Assembly (NCBI GenBank): GCA_026693085.1
Contig: JAPLNB010000139.1
Coordinates: forward strand, 1-32,758
Length of the DNA stretch: 32,758 nucleotides
From: Planctomycetota bacterium
GTDB lineage: Bacteria > Planctomycetota > Phycisphaerae > Tepidisphaerales > Tepidisphaeraceae
Direction: 5' to 3'
Shown here: positions 21,405 to 32,100 of the stretch, one piece after another
How positions within the stretch are numbered: the stretch's first letter is position 1
Layout of the letters: every line of letters begins with the position of its first letter
Notes under the pieces: generated by a model
Told to the model about the DNA's origin: nothing
Database searches by the model: none
The model's input: only the letters and a program-made list of their open reading frames with translations
Made by a program: the position numbers and the translations under genes

Positions 21405-21487
21405 TGTCCGGTAAAGTCGCCAGTGGCCTGGATCGCCAACCCGTCGCTGGCGGCAAGCGAAGCCATCAACCGAACCCCGGACGGACA
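21405..21487. ncRNA. Candidate structured RNA element (nested stems)
   Basis: TGTCCG (21405-21410) pairs with CGGACA (21482-21487). Within, CGCCAG (21418-21423) pairs with CTGGCG (21447-21452), and GGC-AAGCGAA-GCC forms a small hairpin (21451-21463, sharing bases with the second stem). The strand is undetermined. I cannot match it to a known riboswitch or tRNA. Confidence 0.3.
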
Positions 21488-21660
21488 ACATCCGTTACAT
21501 CGGCAGATTGGGCGGACGGTTTAAGGTTTCGGTGGGTAATCCTGGCGTTTAATTTGCGAGCGGAGCAGGAGGCCTGAAGGTTGCAATCGGCCGGATTCTG
21601 CAGGATGCTATCGGACGTGCACTGGGTTACGAGCGGGGTCCGTTTCCGCGAGGAGCAACC

Positions 21661-22425
21661 ATGGCCAAGATCAACGTGGCGCTGCAGCTTTATACCGTCC
21701 GGGAACCGTTGAAGAACGATTTCGCGGGGACGATTCAGCAGGTGGCGAAAATCGGGTATCGCGCCATCGAAGCCGGGGCGGCGGGCGACCTGAACAAGGC
21801 CAAGGCGGATCGAAAGCTCTACGATGATGTGGGCCTGAAGGTAAGCGGGTGCATGCCGGCGATTGATCTGCTGGAGAAAGACCTTGGCAAGGTGCTGGAC
21901 GAAGCGGAGATACTGGGGACGAAGAATGTGATCGTGCCCTGGATGCCGGAAGAACGGCGAAAGGATGCGGCCGGGTGGAAGGCGTGCGCGGCGACGATGG
22001 AGAAACTGGGAGCGGGGTGCCAAAACCGGGGGTTTGAGTTCGCGTATCACAATCACAGCTTCGAGTTCGCGAAATTCGATGGAAAGAGGGGGATGGATAT
22101 CTTTTATGAGAACTGCGATCCGAAGCTGGTGCGGGCCGAGGTGGACACCTATTGGGTGAAGCATGGCGGGGTCGATGTGGTTCCCTATTTGCGCCAGTTG
22201 GGGAAACGGATCTTGATTGTGCATTTGAAGGACATGCTGGCGGGGCCGGAGCGGCGGTTCGCGGCCGTCGGGACCGGAACGATCGATTTCGCCGGGGTAT
22301 TGGCGGCAGCGGAAAAGTATGAGGTGAAATGGGGAGTGGTCGAGCAGGATCAGTGCTACGACCTGCCACCCATCGAGGCCGCGAAGTTCAGTCTGGAGTA
22401 TTTGCGGAAATTGGGAGCGGAATAG
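21661..22425 (+). CDS. Xylose isomerase-like TIM-barrel protein (sugar isomerase/epimerase family)
   Basis: A 254-aa cytoplasmic TIM-barrel protein of the AP-endonuclease-2/IolE type. It opens INVALQLYTVREPLKNDFAGTIQQVAKIGYRAIE, and the metal-site residues appear as FAYHNHSFEF, RAEVDTYWVKHGG, ILIVHLKDM and WGVVEQDQ (Glu, Asp, His, Glu). Members isomerise or epimerise sugars or keto-inositols, and some act as lyases on 3-keto-glycosides, so it could serve the oxidoreductase/DUF1080 pair 10 kb to the left, though nothing links them directly. ATG at 21661 has GAGGAG 6 bases upstream. No signal peptide. The next gene starts 213 bases on and is not clearly in the same operon. Confidence 0.85.
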   Translation: MAKINVALQLYTVREPLKNDFAGTIQQVAKIGYRAIEAGAAGDLNKAKADRKLYDDVGLKVSGCMPAIDLLEKDLGKVLDEAEILGTKNVIVPWMPEERRKDAAGWKACAATMEKLGAGCQNRGFEFAYHNHSFEFAKFDGKRGMDIFYENCDPKLVRAEVDTYWVKHGGVDVVPYLRQLGKRILIVHLKDMLAGPERRFAAVGTGTIDFAGVLAAAEKYEVKWGVVEQDQCYDLPPIEAAKFSLEYLRKLGAE

Positions 22426-22638
22426 CCGGCCAACCCAACCGCCGTTGTCCGTGAATCCGCTCACCGCCGCCAGAACGACCAAGGGAACGCGCGACCCTGT
22501 TCACGACCTCGCTCGTCGCTGAAGATTGATCGCCACGCCATTGACGGGTATGACTACGTTCTCTGTCAGGAAGCAAAGTATCTGCCACCGCCGGAGCGGA
22601 TGGGAGTTTGGAAATCATCGCTTGTCAGGGAGATCTTC

Positions 22639-23970
22639 ATGAAGCAGGCTCATGTGTTTGTCATTGGCGCCGCGGTTATTCTGCTGGCAAGCCTGGTGAC
22701 GCGGGCGGAGGTGAAGATAACCGTCGATCATAACGCCGGCAACCAGGCGACGGCTGGGTTCAAGTTCAAGAACGTCCCGTCGCCATCCAAGGACGACGCG
22801 GCCAGCAAAGCAAAGTTCACGATCGTGGACGGCGCCAGGGACCGCAACGGTGGCGCCTTGGATCAGCTCAACGACGGCAAGATCCCCACCGAAGAGGACC
22901 AGCCGGAAGATAATTTCTTCTTCAACGCGGGCTCGGACGGTGGGCGGCTTGTGGTGGACTTGCGCAGCGTGATCGGCATCAAGCAGATCAATACCTATTC
23001 GTGGCACCCCAACACGCGCGGGCCACAGGTCTATAAGCTGTATGGCAGCGATGGAACGGGCGAAGGTTTTAACGCCAGTCCCAAGAACCAGACGGACCCC
23101 GAAAAGTACGCCTGGAAGCTGATTGCCCAGGTCGATACCCGCCCAAAGGACGGCCAACCCGGTGGACAGTACGGCGTGAGCATTTCCGACACCGCCGGCG
23201 TCGTCGGTAAGTATCGGTATCTCCTGTTTGACGTCGCACGCACCGAAGACGCCGATGATTTCGGCCATACCTTCTACAGCGAGATCGATGCGATCGACGC
23301 AGCCGCGCAGGCGGCGCCAGCGGCGGCGGTGGCCGCACCGGCGACCGGAGCCGCTGTCGCGCTGGCCAAGGCCGGGGACTATGAGATCGTCATCAACTAC
23401 TCGGAGATGCCGGAGTTGAAGGACTGGATCGAAACCAAGCTGAAACCAACGCTCGAAGAATGGTATCCGATCATCGTAAAGGCCCTGCCCAGCGAGGGAT
23501 ATACGGCTCCGCAGCGGTTTACGGTGACCTTCAGGAAGGACATGAGGGGTGTGGCGGCGACCGCCGGCACCCGGATCATCTGCGCCGGCGACTGGTTCAA
23601 GAAGAACCTGAATGGCGAAGCGGCTGGAGCGGTGGTGCACGAGCTGGTGCATGTCGCCCAGCAATATCGCAGCAGGGGCAATCCGGGGTGGCTGGCGGAA
23701 GGCGTCGCCGACTATATCCGCTGGTTCAACTACGAGCCACAACCGACAGGGACACGCCCCAATCCGGCCCGGTCGAAGTACACCGACAGCTATCGCATTA
23801 CGGCAGGGTTCTTGAACTACATCGTCCGGAACGTCGACAAAGACATCGTCTTACAGATGAACACCGCCATGCGACAAGGCAAGTACAACCCGGAACTGTG
23901 GAAGCAATACACTGGCAAGACCGTCGATGAGCTGTGGGATGACTACCTCAAGGCCGTACAGAAGCAGTGA
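22639..23970 (+). CDS. Secreted basic-secretory-protein family metallopeptidase with discoidin-like N-domain
   Basis: A 443-aa exported protein. After a signal peptide (MKQAHVFVIGAAVILLASLVTRA) residues about 25-205 resemble an F5/8C (discoidin) carbohydrate-binding fold: LDQLNDGKIP, GRLVVDLRSVIGIKQINTYSWHP, QVYKLYGSDG, YRYLLFDV. An Ala-rich linker (about 213-240) leads to the basic secretory protein domain with the zinc motif HELVHVAQQ (His334-Glu335...His338) and GWLAEGVADYIRW, then VDELWDDYLKAVQ. Plant and bacterial members are putative peptidases linked to defence or wall turnover; the substrate is unknown. I chose the ATG at 22639, with AGGGAG 6 bases upstream. The thioredoxin-like gene follows after 86 bases. 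Confidence 0.85.
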   Translation: MKQAHVFVIGAAVILLASLVTRAEVKITVDHNAGNQATAGFKFKNVPSPSKDDAASKAKFTIVDGARDRNGGALDQLNDGKIPTEEDQPEDNFFFNAGSDGGRLVVDLRSVIGIKQINTYSWHPNTRGPQVYKLYGSDGTGEGFNASPKNQTDPEKYAWKLIAQVDTRPKDGQPGGQYGVSISDTAGVVGKYRYLLFDVARTEDADDFGHTFYSEIDAIDAAAQAAPAAAVAAPATGAAVALAKAGDYEIVINYSEMPELKDWIETKLKPTLEEWYPIIVKALPSEGYTAPQRFTVTFRKDMRGVAATAGTRIICAGDWFKKNLNGEAAGAVVHELVHVAQQYRSRGNPGWLAEGVADYIRWFNYEPQPTGTRPNPARSKYTDSYRITAGFLNYIVRNVDKDIVLQMNTAMRQGKYNPELWKQYTGKTVDELWDDYLKAVQKQ

Positions 23971-24056
23971 TTGGGTCGGGGATTAGAACTGCTCCGACTA
24001 TTGTGTTGCCACGGCCTCGGTCCAGGGGTATTGTGGATTCCCATGGGAGCACGTCT

Positions 24057-25292
24057 ATGAAATCCAGAATTGCTTTGGTGGCGTTGGCATTGTGGCTGGG
24101 CGCTCTGCCTGCGATCGTGCGGGCGCAGATACGCGTCGGGGACAAGCCCAAGCTCCAGGCCAAGGCGGTTGACGGCACGCCGATCAGCCTGGAGGCCTTC
24201 GCCGGCAAAATGGTCCTCATCGATTTCTGGGCGACATGGTGCGGGCCGTGCATGGCCGAGGCCGAGCACATGGTCGCCATCCACCGCCAATACGCGCAGA
24301 AGGGGTTGTGCATCATCGGCGTGAGCTTGGACCGGACTGAAGCGGCCATGGTTCGCGTGGCCAGGGACAAGGGCTTTGTCTGGCCGCAGATCTACAACCC
24401 CGCCACAGGGGGCGAGATCTCCAAGCAGTTCGGGGTGAACGCTATTCCACGAACGTTTCTGATCGGGCCTGACGGAGAGGTGTTATGGGAGGGGCATCCC
24501 GCATCGCTCGATGCCGTGCTGGCCGACGCCTTCAAAAAACATCCGCCACGGCTCCTGGATGCCGAAGTGCTGGCGGCGGCAACCGAGGCCTTGGGCAAAG
24601 CCGAGGCGGCCGCCGCGGATGGCAAGCCCGCGGATGCGATTCGCCTCTTCGCGAAACTGCCCGCCGACGCCCGAAACGATGCCTCCCTGGCGAATCGAAT
24701 CGAGCTGCTCCAGAAAAATCTGGCAGACCATGCAGCAAACGCCCTCGCAGAAGCCGAGAAGCTCATTGAACAAAAAGAGTTCACCGCCGCACTGGCCACG
24801 CTCAAGGACCTCTCCAAGTTGAGCGGGTTGCCCGCGGCGGTCAAAGCGGCCCAGCGGGCGACGGCAGTCATGGCGATGCCGGAGGCCAAGTCCCAGATTG
24901 CTGCACTCGAGAAGGTCGAGCGGGAAAAAGAGCGGGCGGCACGCGCCGCCGAGGCGCTGGCGGTTGCGCAGAAGCTCCAAGCCGAAAAAAAACACGAAAA
25001 TGCCTATGCCGCGTTCAAGGCCGTAATTACCCAATTTGCCAATACCTCCGCTGCCGAGACCGCTCAGGCAGAAGTGAAGAATTATGAGAAGGATCCCGAC
25101 TTCCTGAAACGCGCGAATACCGCCTCCCTGCAACGCAAGGCCGAATCAATGCTCAATTTGGCCCTAAGCTACAAGGCCGCAGGCAGATACGATCTGGCGC
25201 GGCAGCGCTTCCAGGCCGTCATCGACCAGTTCCCGAATACCACATTCGCCCAGACGGCAACCAGAGAACTTGCCGACCTGCCGAAGCAGTAG
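24057..25292 (+). CDS. Exported thioredoxin-fold protein with helical/TPR-like tail
   Basis: A 411-aa protein. The signal peptide MKSRIALVALALWLGALPAIVRA is followed by a TlpA/AhpC-type thioredoxin domain: VDGTPISLEAFAGKMVLIDFWATWCGPCMAEAEHM (Trp61-Cys62-Gly-Pro-Cys65), GVSLDRTEAAM, FGVNAIPRTFLIGPDGEVLWEGHP with the cis-proline. It is probably a periplasmic thiol reductant. Residues about 170-411 are helical, charged and Ala-rich, with TPR-like units (AEKLIEQKEFTAALATLKDLSKL, KHENAYAAFKAVITQFANT, AGRYDLARQRFQAVIDQFPNT), likely for protein contacts. ATG at 24057 has GGGAG nearby. It may share a transcript with the metallopeptidase. Confidence 0.87.
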   Translation: MKSRIALVALALWLGALPAIVRAQIRVGDKPKLQAKAVDGTPISLEAFAGKMVLIDFWATWCGPCMAEAEHMVAIHRQYAQKGLCIIGVSLDRTEAAMVRVARDKGFVWPQIYNPATGGEISKQFGVNAIPRTFLIGPDGEVLWEGHPASLDAVLADAFKKHPPRLLDAEVLAAATEALGKAEAAAADGKPADAIRLFAKLPADARNDASLANRIELLQKNLADHAANALAEAEKLIEQKEFTAALATLKDLSKLSGLPAAVKAAQRATAVMAMPEAKSQIAALEKVEREKERAARAAEALAVAQKLQAEKKHENAYAAFKAVITQFANTSAAETAQAEVKNYEKDPDFLKRANTASLQRKAESMLNLALSYKAAGRYDLARQRFQAVIDQFPNTTFAQTATRELADLPKQ

Positions 25293-26168
25293 AGGCCACT
25301 GCCAAGCGATTCGGCTCATAAAAGGCAATGCCCGGCACTGCGCAAGTCGATGTGTGCAAACCTATTACTATGGCCACCCATGACCGTTGGCATACCGTGG
25401 CCTTTAGCAAAATAAAACACCGGATGCGAACGGGGCCTATGCGAATGATCGCAGACTCAGCCGCCACCGGACAGAGGAATAGCGGTCTGGATTGCCGCCC
25501 GAACGATGATGGAATCGGCCAGATTGCGCTGTGTCGTTTCTTCTGGAAATCTGCTCCGCAGCGTGACTTAGGTCTTCCGAATCCAAAGCAAGCAAAATTG
25601 CTTTCCTCGTTGCAGTCAACGTACAGCCAGGGCCTGCATTGCGGCGTCTACAGAAATTCCGCGCATTTCGGTTGCCTTTGGCAGATAACGTGGCAGAATG
25701 GTAACAGTTAGTGCATTTTGTAGTGGTGCGGGAGCATCAGTTTTGCTCTAAGTCGTTTCGGTATAGGGTAGAACTTGCTCTGGGCTTGTTGAGACCGGGC
25801 TAGCCAGTTGTCATGTCGAGGCAGCCTTCGCACAATTGGATGTGTTGGGAGAGCGTGCGTTGATGACAGTACATCTCGGGTAGTTTTGTTGTTGCGCCAA
25901 CGGTTCGTGGAGGAGCTGTGGGCGCTTCGTGGTGGAGGTTGCGAGAGTGGGAGACCGTGGCATGTCTTCTTTGCTTTGCCGCACGAGGCTTTCGGCTAGG
26001 CTCCATGATGATGGGTCTGGCTACCAGCGCTGTCTCACTCCCCCTCACCTATTTGTTGCAGAACCATTTCTAGTCAAGCCCGTAGGGCTGACATGGCATC
26101 AAAATAGTTCACGTGGCATTTCGCCGAAGTCGGTTTCTACTCCGTAATTTCTGGAGGAAGGAAGCTTT
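25293..26168. other. Long gene-poor stretch before the giant gene
   Basis: 876 bases with a lower GC content than its surroundings. The open frames within (for example plus 25328-25711) show no family motif and no ribosome site, so I do not call genes. Visible items are a hairpin GGCCAC/GTGGCC (25372-25402) that may end the thioredoxin gene, and a TCAAGCCCGTAGGGCTGA palindrome at 26074-26091. A long 5' leader for the next gene or a decayed gene are both possible. Confidence 0.5.
26074..26091. repeat. Small palindrome with GCCC/GGGC stem
   Basis: TCAAGCCCGTAGGGCTGA, stem AGCCC/GGGCT around GTA with a bulged A. I recall similar AGCCCGAAGGGCT repeats between planctomycete genes; only one copy is seen here. 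It lies 78 bases before the next ATG. Confidence 0.4.
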
Positions 26169-29100
26169 ATGAAAGCTATCATCAGTGGTTCAAAGCGTCG
26201 TAATGTTCGATCCCAGCGGGCCGTTTCCCGGGCATCGCGCAGCGTCTTGCCGTTTGTAGGCGCCTTGGAGTCATTGGAACAGCGGCAGTTGCTGTCCACG
26301 GTCGCGCTGCTCGCCTCGGATGATGCCCATGTCCGCCTCGGCTCGAATGCGAACAACAACTACCAAAACGATAATTTTCTGCAGGTCAGGTATGCTGGCG
26401 ATAGCGCCAACAATTCCCGCGAAACCTACGTCAAGTTCGACACTTCCAGCCTGGTTGGCAAGACCATCGTCAGCGCCCAGTTGGTGATGACCGGAAACGG
26501 CCCCGCTGACGCGGCTACGACAACTCCGCCTGCCGTCAACGGCTTCAACAACGGCGTAGACAACCGCATCAATGCCTACGGCGTCCCCGATACAACCTGG
26601 ACCCAGGCTACCATCAAGGCGAACAATCGGCCTGACCCGGCTTTAGATGTTAAATTGGACAACATTCTCGCCCATACCGGCGATTTCACCCAATATGTGT
26701 GGAACGTCACGGATTGGGTCCAGGCACAGGTTACGGCTAGCGCCACGCAGACCAGTCTCAGGCTGACCGAGGTGGGTCCGACGACCGGGTCCGGCCGTCA
26801 GGATTTCCTATCCAAAGAGAATCCCCTCGTTGTCGCCGCCGGCGCCTCGGGTCCGATGCTCGTTGTCAACGTCGACGACGGTGCCGGCTACAATGCTCTG
26901 ACGGTGGCGCCGAGCCGCGTCGTGCCTAACTCTCTGCCCACCGAAATCACACTCGTCTGGATCGGCGCCCCGGATGACGCCAGCTACAATATTTTGCGAT
27001 CGGAAGATGGCGGTGGAACCTTCACCAATATCGCCAACACCCCAGACCACAATTTCATCGACTCCACGGTAACGCCCGGAACTAGCTACAACTACATTAT
27101 TCAGGCCGTCGGCGCTGACGCGACCACGCTGGACAGCGTGATGACGAACGCGGTCGTCGCCAGCAGCGTCCCCGCGGCGTGGGGCACCACGGACATCGGC
27201 AGGGTGAACCTTCCCGGCAGCGCAAACGAGTCCGCCGGCGTGTTCACCATCTCCAACAGCGGCGCCGATATCTGGGGCGGAAACGACCAGATGCGCTATA
27301 CGTTCCTCAAGGATGCGGCCGGCGATGGCACACTCACCCTCCGCATTGTCAGCAATGACAACCTCGGCGGCTGGGGCAAGGTCGGCCCCATGTTCCGCGG
27401 CGGAACGGATCAGGGCAACAACTACGTCTTCGCCGCCAGCACCGGCGGCAATGGCCAACGCTTACAGGGCCGGATTACCAACTTCGCCGCTGACAATTTT
27501 AGCGATGACTGGGACCACAATTACAGCACGATCCAGGTGCCGGCAATCGCTGTGTCCGCCCCGGTGTGGATGCGATTGACCCGCAACGGCAACATGTTCT
27601 TGGCCGAAACCTCTGCCGATGACGGCAGCGGCAATCCCCTCGGCTGGGAGCCTCTCGGCACCATGCGCCAGGTCAGCCTCGGCACCAACGCGCTCGTCGG
27701 TATCGCGGTGGGCTCCGGCAACGGTACTCTGGACACCGCGATCGTTGACAATGTCACTTGGGCGCCGGCTGCACCAATCGCCGCGCCTGAAGCCTTCCTG
27801 ACGGTCAGCGGCACCGCCTGGAAGGTCGAATGGAACACCAACCCCGCCGCCACCGGCTTCCTCGTCGAGCGGTCCACCTCCGCGGACTTCTCAACCGACC
27901 TCAAGTCCTTCAATGCCACCGGCACCTCCTACACCGACGCCACCGTATCCAAAACAACCAAGTACTTCTACCGCGTCACCGCCCAGAAGGGCGCCGCCTC
28001 GTCCGCTCCCTCCAAGGTCATCGGCGGCATCCTCGTCACCCCGATCCTCGGCACCCCAGCCTTCTTCTCCGGCACCGACATCTTCGGCAACAACTTGGGC
28101 GGCGGCTTGACTCAGTACCAGTACAGCCAGACTTGGTTGGGCGGCACTCCCATCCAACAGCGCACCACCCCATGGGTCAACTTCACCGGCGACAGCGGCT
28201 ATCCGCTCAACGCGCAGTCCGTCAACGACAACCAGTCCGCCTTCTTCCGCGGCCAGGTCCTCATCGATAAGGAAGCCGACTATGTTTTCTACGGCAGCTC
28301 TGACGATGAGAGCCGCGTCTGGGTGGATGGGGTGGACGTCGCCAGCAATGGCGTCGGCACCGGTGGCGGTGGTCACGGCATGCAGGAGCCTGACCTGGTA
28401 GCCGCCGGTGGCGGCGCAGCAACCGCTTACTACATCAACCCGATCCACCTGACCGTGGGCTGGCATAACGTCTACGCCATGTACACCCAGGGCGGCGGCG
28501 GCTACGGCCTTATGCTCAAGATGGCCGACGCCAGCATTTTCCCCACTGTCCGCGGCGCCGTCATCCCCACCGACCACCTCCGACCGGATGTGCAACTGGT
28601 GGACGTGGCCCCGACCGACCTCGCGATCACCAACGACCCGACCGCCGGCGGCTACGAAGGCTACCTCGCCTTGGGCTGGACGGACGCCTCCTCCAACGAA
28701 GCCAGCTTCCTCCTCCAGCGAGCCACCGACACCGACTTCACCGACCCCATCACCATTAAGTTCACCGCAGGCTCCACGGATATCGCTGCCATCACCTCGG
28801 CCTTCGATGTACTCGTCGCCCCGAATACCCAGTACTTCTATCGCGTCCTGGCTCTCAACGCCGACGGCATCGCCTCCGATCCCAGCAACGTCGTCACCTG
28901 GACATCCCCCGCGACGGGGCTGAGCCTCACCGCCACTTACCCCGACGGCACCGGCGGCGCTCGCGCCAACTACCACATCGGCCGCGGCACCTATACGCCC
29001 GCCAATACCCCCGATTTCATCCGCCTCGAACCCACGATCGACAACGACTTCGGCAATGGTTCGCCTGATAATATGGTCATCCCCAACGACAACTTCTCCG

Positions 29101-32100
29101 CTCGCTGGACCGGCCAGTTGAATGTCGCCACCGCCGGTAGTTACGTCTTCCAGACCAATACGGACGATGGCGCCCGACTCTGGATCGATGGGAATCTGGT
29201 GATTGACAACTGGGTCGATAAGGGTTACTCCGACACCAACTCGGCCGCGATCGCTCTCACCGTTGGCAAGCATGAACTCTGGATGGAGTTCTACGAGAAC
29301 GGCGGCGGCGCGGGAGCCAGACTGCGCTGGATTGAGCCTGGCGCAACCACGTCCGTGACCATCCCGGATACGGTTCTGATGCCCGTCGCCTCCAAGCCGG
29401 CCGCCCCGACCGGGTTCAGTGCGCGCATCGCCTCGACCAAGATCAAGGTCACGTTCACCGAGGCCGCCAAAAACGAGATCGTTACCTACGTCCAACGGTC
29501 CACCACCTCGACCTTCACCCCGGCCACCACTCACACCATCTTCTCGCAGCCGCTGAACTACTCGACCGGCCAAGTCGTCACGTTTGTGGACGCCGGCCTC
29601 ACGCCGAGCACGACCTACTACTACCGCGTGGTTTCCCAGAACTACGACGCGCAGTCGATTACCCTCAGCGGCGCACAGACGACGCCGGACTTCGATGTGC
29701 TGCCCGACGCTCCGACCAATGTGAAGATCTTCGGCACCGGCTTCTACGGCAGCACCGGCATCGCCCTGTTCTGGACCGACAATGCCTTCAACGAAGACGG
29801 CTTCCGCATCCTGCGCAGCGACACCGGCGCGGATGGCACGTTCGCCCCGCTGCCGGCTGGATCGATCGCCGAGGACTCCAACAAGTTCGTTGATATGACC
29901 GCCGTGGCCGGCAACACCTACTTCTACAAGATCCAGGTGTGGAACGTCATCGGCAGCGTCGACAGCGCGATCGGGTCCGCGACCGCTGCCCCGATGGTTG
30001 TCGGCACCGGCACCGGCCTCACCGGACGGTACTACGCCAACACGATCTTCGAAGGCGCTCCGATTGCCACCCGAACCGACGCCACCGTCGATTTCAGCTA
30101 CCAGAACAACTGCGTCGTGATGCCCGCCAACTGGCCGTCGAACTTTAACAGCGTCGAGTGGAAGGGCCGCGTCCAGGCCCAGATCACCGGCTACTACTTG
30201 TTCGCGACCGCCAGCGACGACATGACCGGCCTGTGGATCAGCGACCAGTCCACGCCCATCGTCAGCAACTTCTACTGGCAGGGCGAAACCCAGCGCCAGA
30301 GCGCCCCGATCTACCTCGAAGCCGGCACGTTCTACAACATCCGCATGACCTTCGTGAACGGCGGCGGCGGATCGAGCGCCAGGCTCCGGTGGCAAAACGT
30401 CGACCAGGGCCTGCCCGACTGGACCATCATCCCGGCCACCCAGCTCTATACGGTGGACCCGGCCGTGGCGCCCGTCGCCGTCCAGAACGTCGCCGTCGAT
30501 GCCCGAAACAACTACAACTACGTCAAGTTCGAGAACTACGCCGCCGGCAACGACAGCATCAACATCCTCCGCGCTGACGCCGCAGCCGGTCCGTTCGTCA
30601 AGGTCGGCACCTCCACCGCGGACAGCCGCGCGTTCCTCGATTACGGCATCGTGGATGGCAAGGAGTACTGGTATATCGTCCGCAACGCCAACGGCGCCCT
30701 GGAGTCCGCTGATTCCAACGTCGCCCATGTCGCCGCTTCCACCGCCAAGCCCCTGACGGCTGGCTGGAAGTTCGTCGACATCGGCAACGCCCCAGGCCAG
30801 CTTGGCGATCCGGAGCTTCCGGGCGATGCGGCCATGAACGACGACGGCACCATCCGCGTGACCGCCTCCGGCCGCGACATCTGGAACACCGTAGACCAGG
30901 GCGGCTACCTCTATCAGGAACTCCCCAACACCGACTTCACCATCACCGTGAAGGGCGATTCCCTCACCGACACCAATTGGTGGGCCAAAGGCGGCATCAT
31001 GGTCCGCGACTCGCTCGCGCCCGCATCCCGCAAGGTCATGATGGTCCGCACGCCCTACAACCACGGCATCACTGAGTTTAGCTTGCGAAGGTTTGAAGGC
31101 CGAGACTGGCAGTCGTTTGGCAGCGGTGCTGATGGCTCGAGTCGTAATTTCAATGGTGTAGACTACGACACCATGCTCTTCAGGCTCGAACGCATTAACG
31201 ACGTCTTCAAGGGCTACTTCTCCATCGACGACGGCCTCACCTGGTCTCAGGTCGGCAACGTCGATGGCGAAAAGGTCGTCATGCAAGGCGAGAAGATCTT
31301 TGTCGGCCTGGCCGTCACATCCCATACCGCCACCAAACAAGACGAGGGCCCGCCCCAGCTCGCCACGGGCGTGTTCTCCGGCCTCACCTTCGAGCACACC
31401 AAGGCGGACGGCTCGCTCGAACCGCTCGCCCCCTACCTCGCCACCATACCCGCTGCACCAACGGATCTTGTCGCCGTCGAAGGCGCGGGGTCCGGGTTGA
31501 TCCAGTTGAACTGGACCGACAACTCCGGCAACGAGGCTGGTTTCGATATCCTGCGCTCGAACACGCTTGCCGGAACCTACGCCAAGGTCGGGACCGCCGC
31601 CCCCAACGCCACCGAGTTCACCGACCGTGGCCTCCCCGCGGCCAGCACCCGATACTACAAGATCCAGGCCGTCAACGCCGCCGGCAAGTCCGCCTTGACC
31701 AGCCCCGCCGTCAATGCCAATGCCGGTGCTCTGGCCGACATCAACTTCACTGACTTCGCGGATCCCTCCCTGCTGACGCTGAACGGCTCCGCGGTCGCCG
31801 CAGTGGACAACGGCGCGGGCGCGTTGGTGTTGCGCCTCACCCCGGCCCTCAACGACCAGATTGCCAGCGTGTACGCCACTGACCTGCGAGATATCACCGC
31901 GTTCAAGACCGCGTTCGATTTCAACATCAACAACGGCAACTGGGCTGACGGCTTCACCTTCGCCATCCAGAACGCCGACTACGGTGTTAACGCCATCGGT
32001 CAGGGTGGCGGCAACATGGGCTGGGGTGGCTACTGGACCGGGGATCCGGCTGTTTGGATGCCCGGTGTCGGCGTCCGCAGCTTGGCCGTCAAGTTCGACA

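Larger units (their letters stand above)
21167..21660. other. Intergenic region between ribH and the TIM-barrel gene
   Basis: No convincing protein gene. It contains a minus-strand promoter box and terminator-like hairpin (21253-21324), and a multi-stem element at 21405-21487. A 25-codon frame at 21314-21391 is too short and too far from its ribosome-site-like AAGGAGG to accept. Confidence 0.5.

Noticed and set aside
21405..21487. tRNA or FMN riboswitch in the ribH upstream region.
   Set aside because: No T-loop or acceptor pattern and none of the conserved FMN-element core sequences were found on either strand.
25328..25711. 127-codon plus frame in the spacer before the giant gene.
   Set aside because: No motif, no ribosome site and irregular composition; kept only as part of the unexplained spacer.
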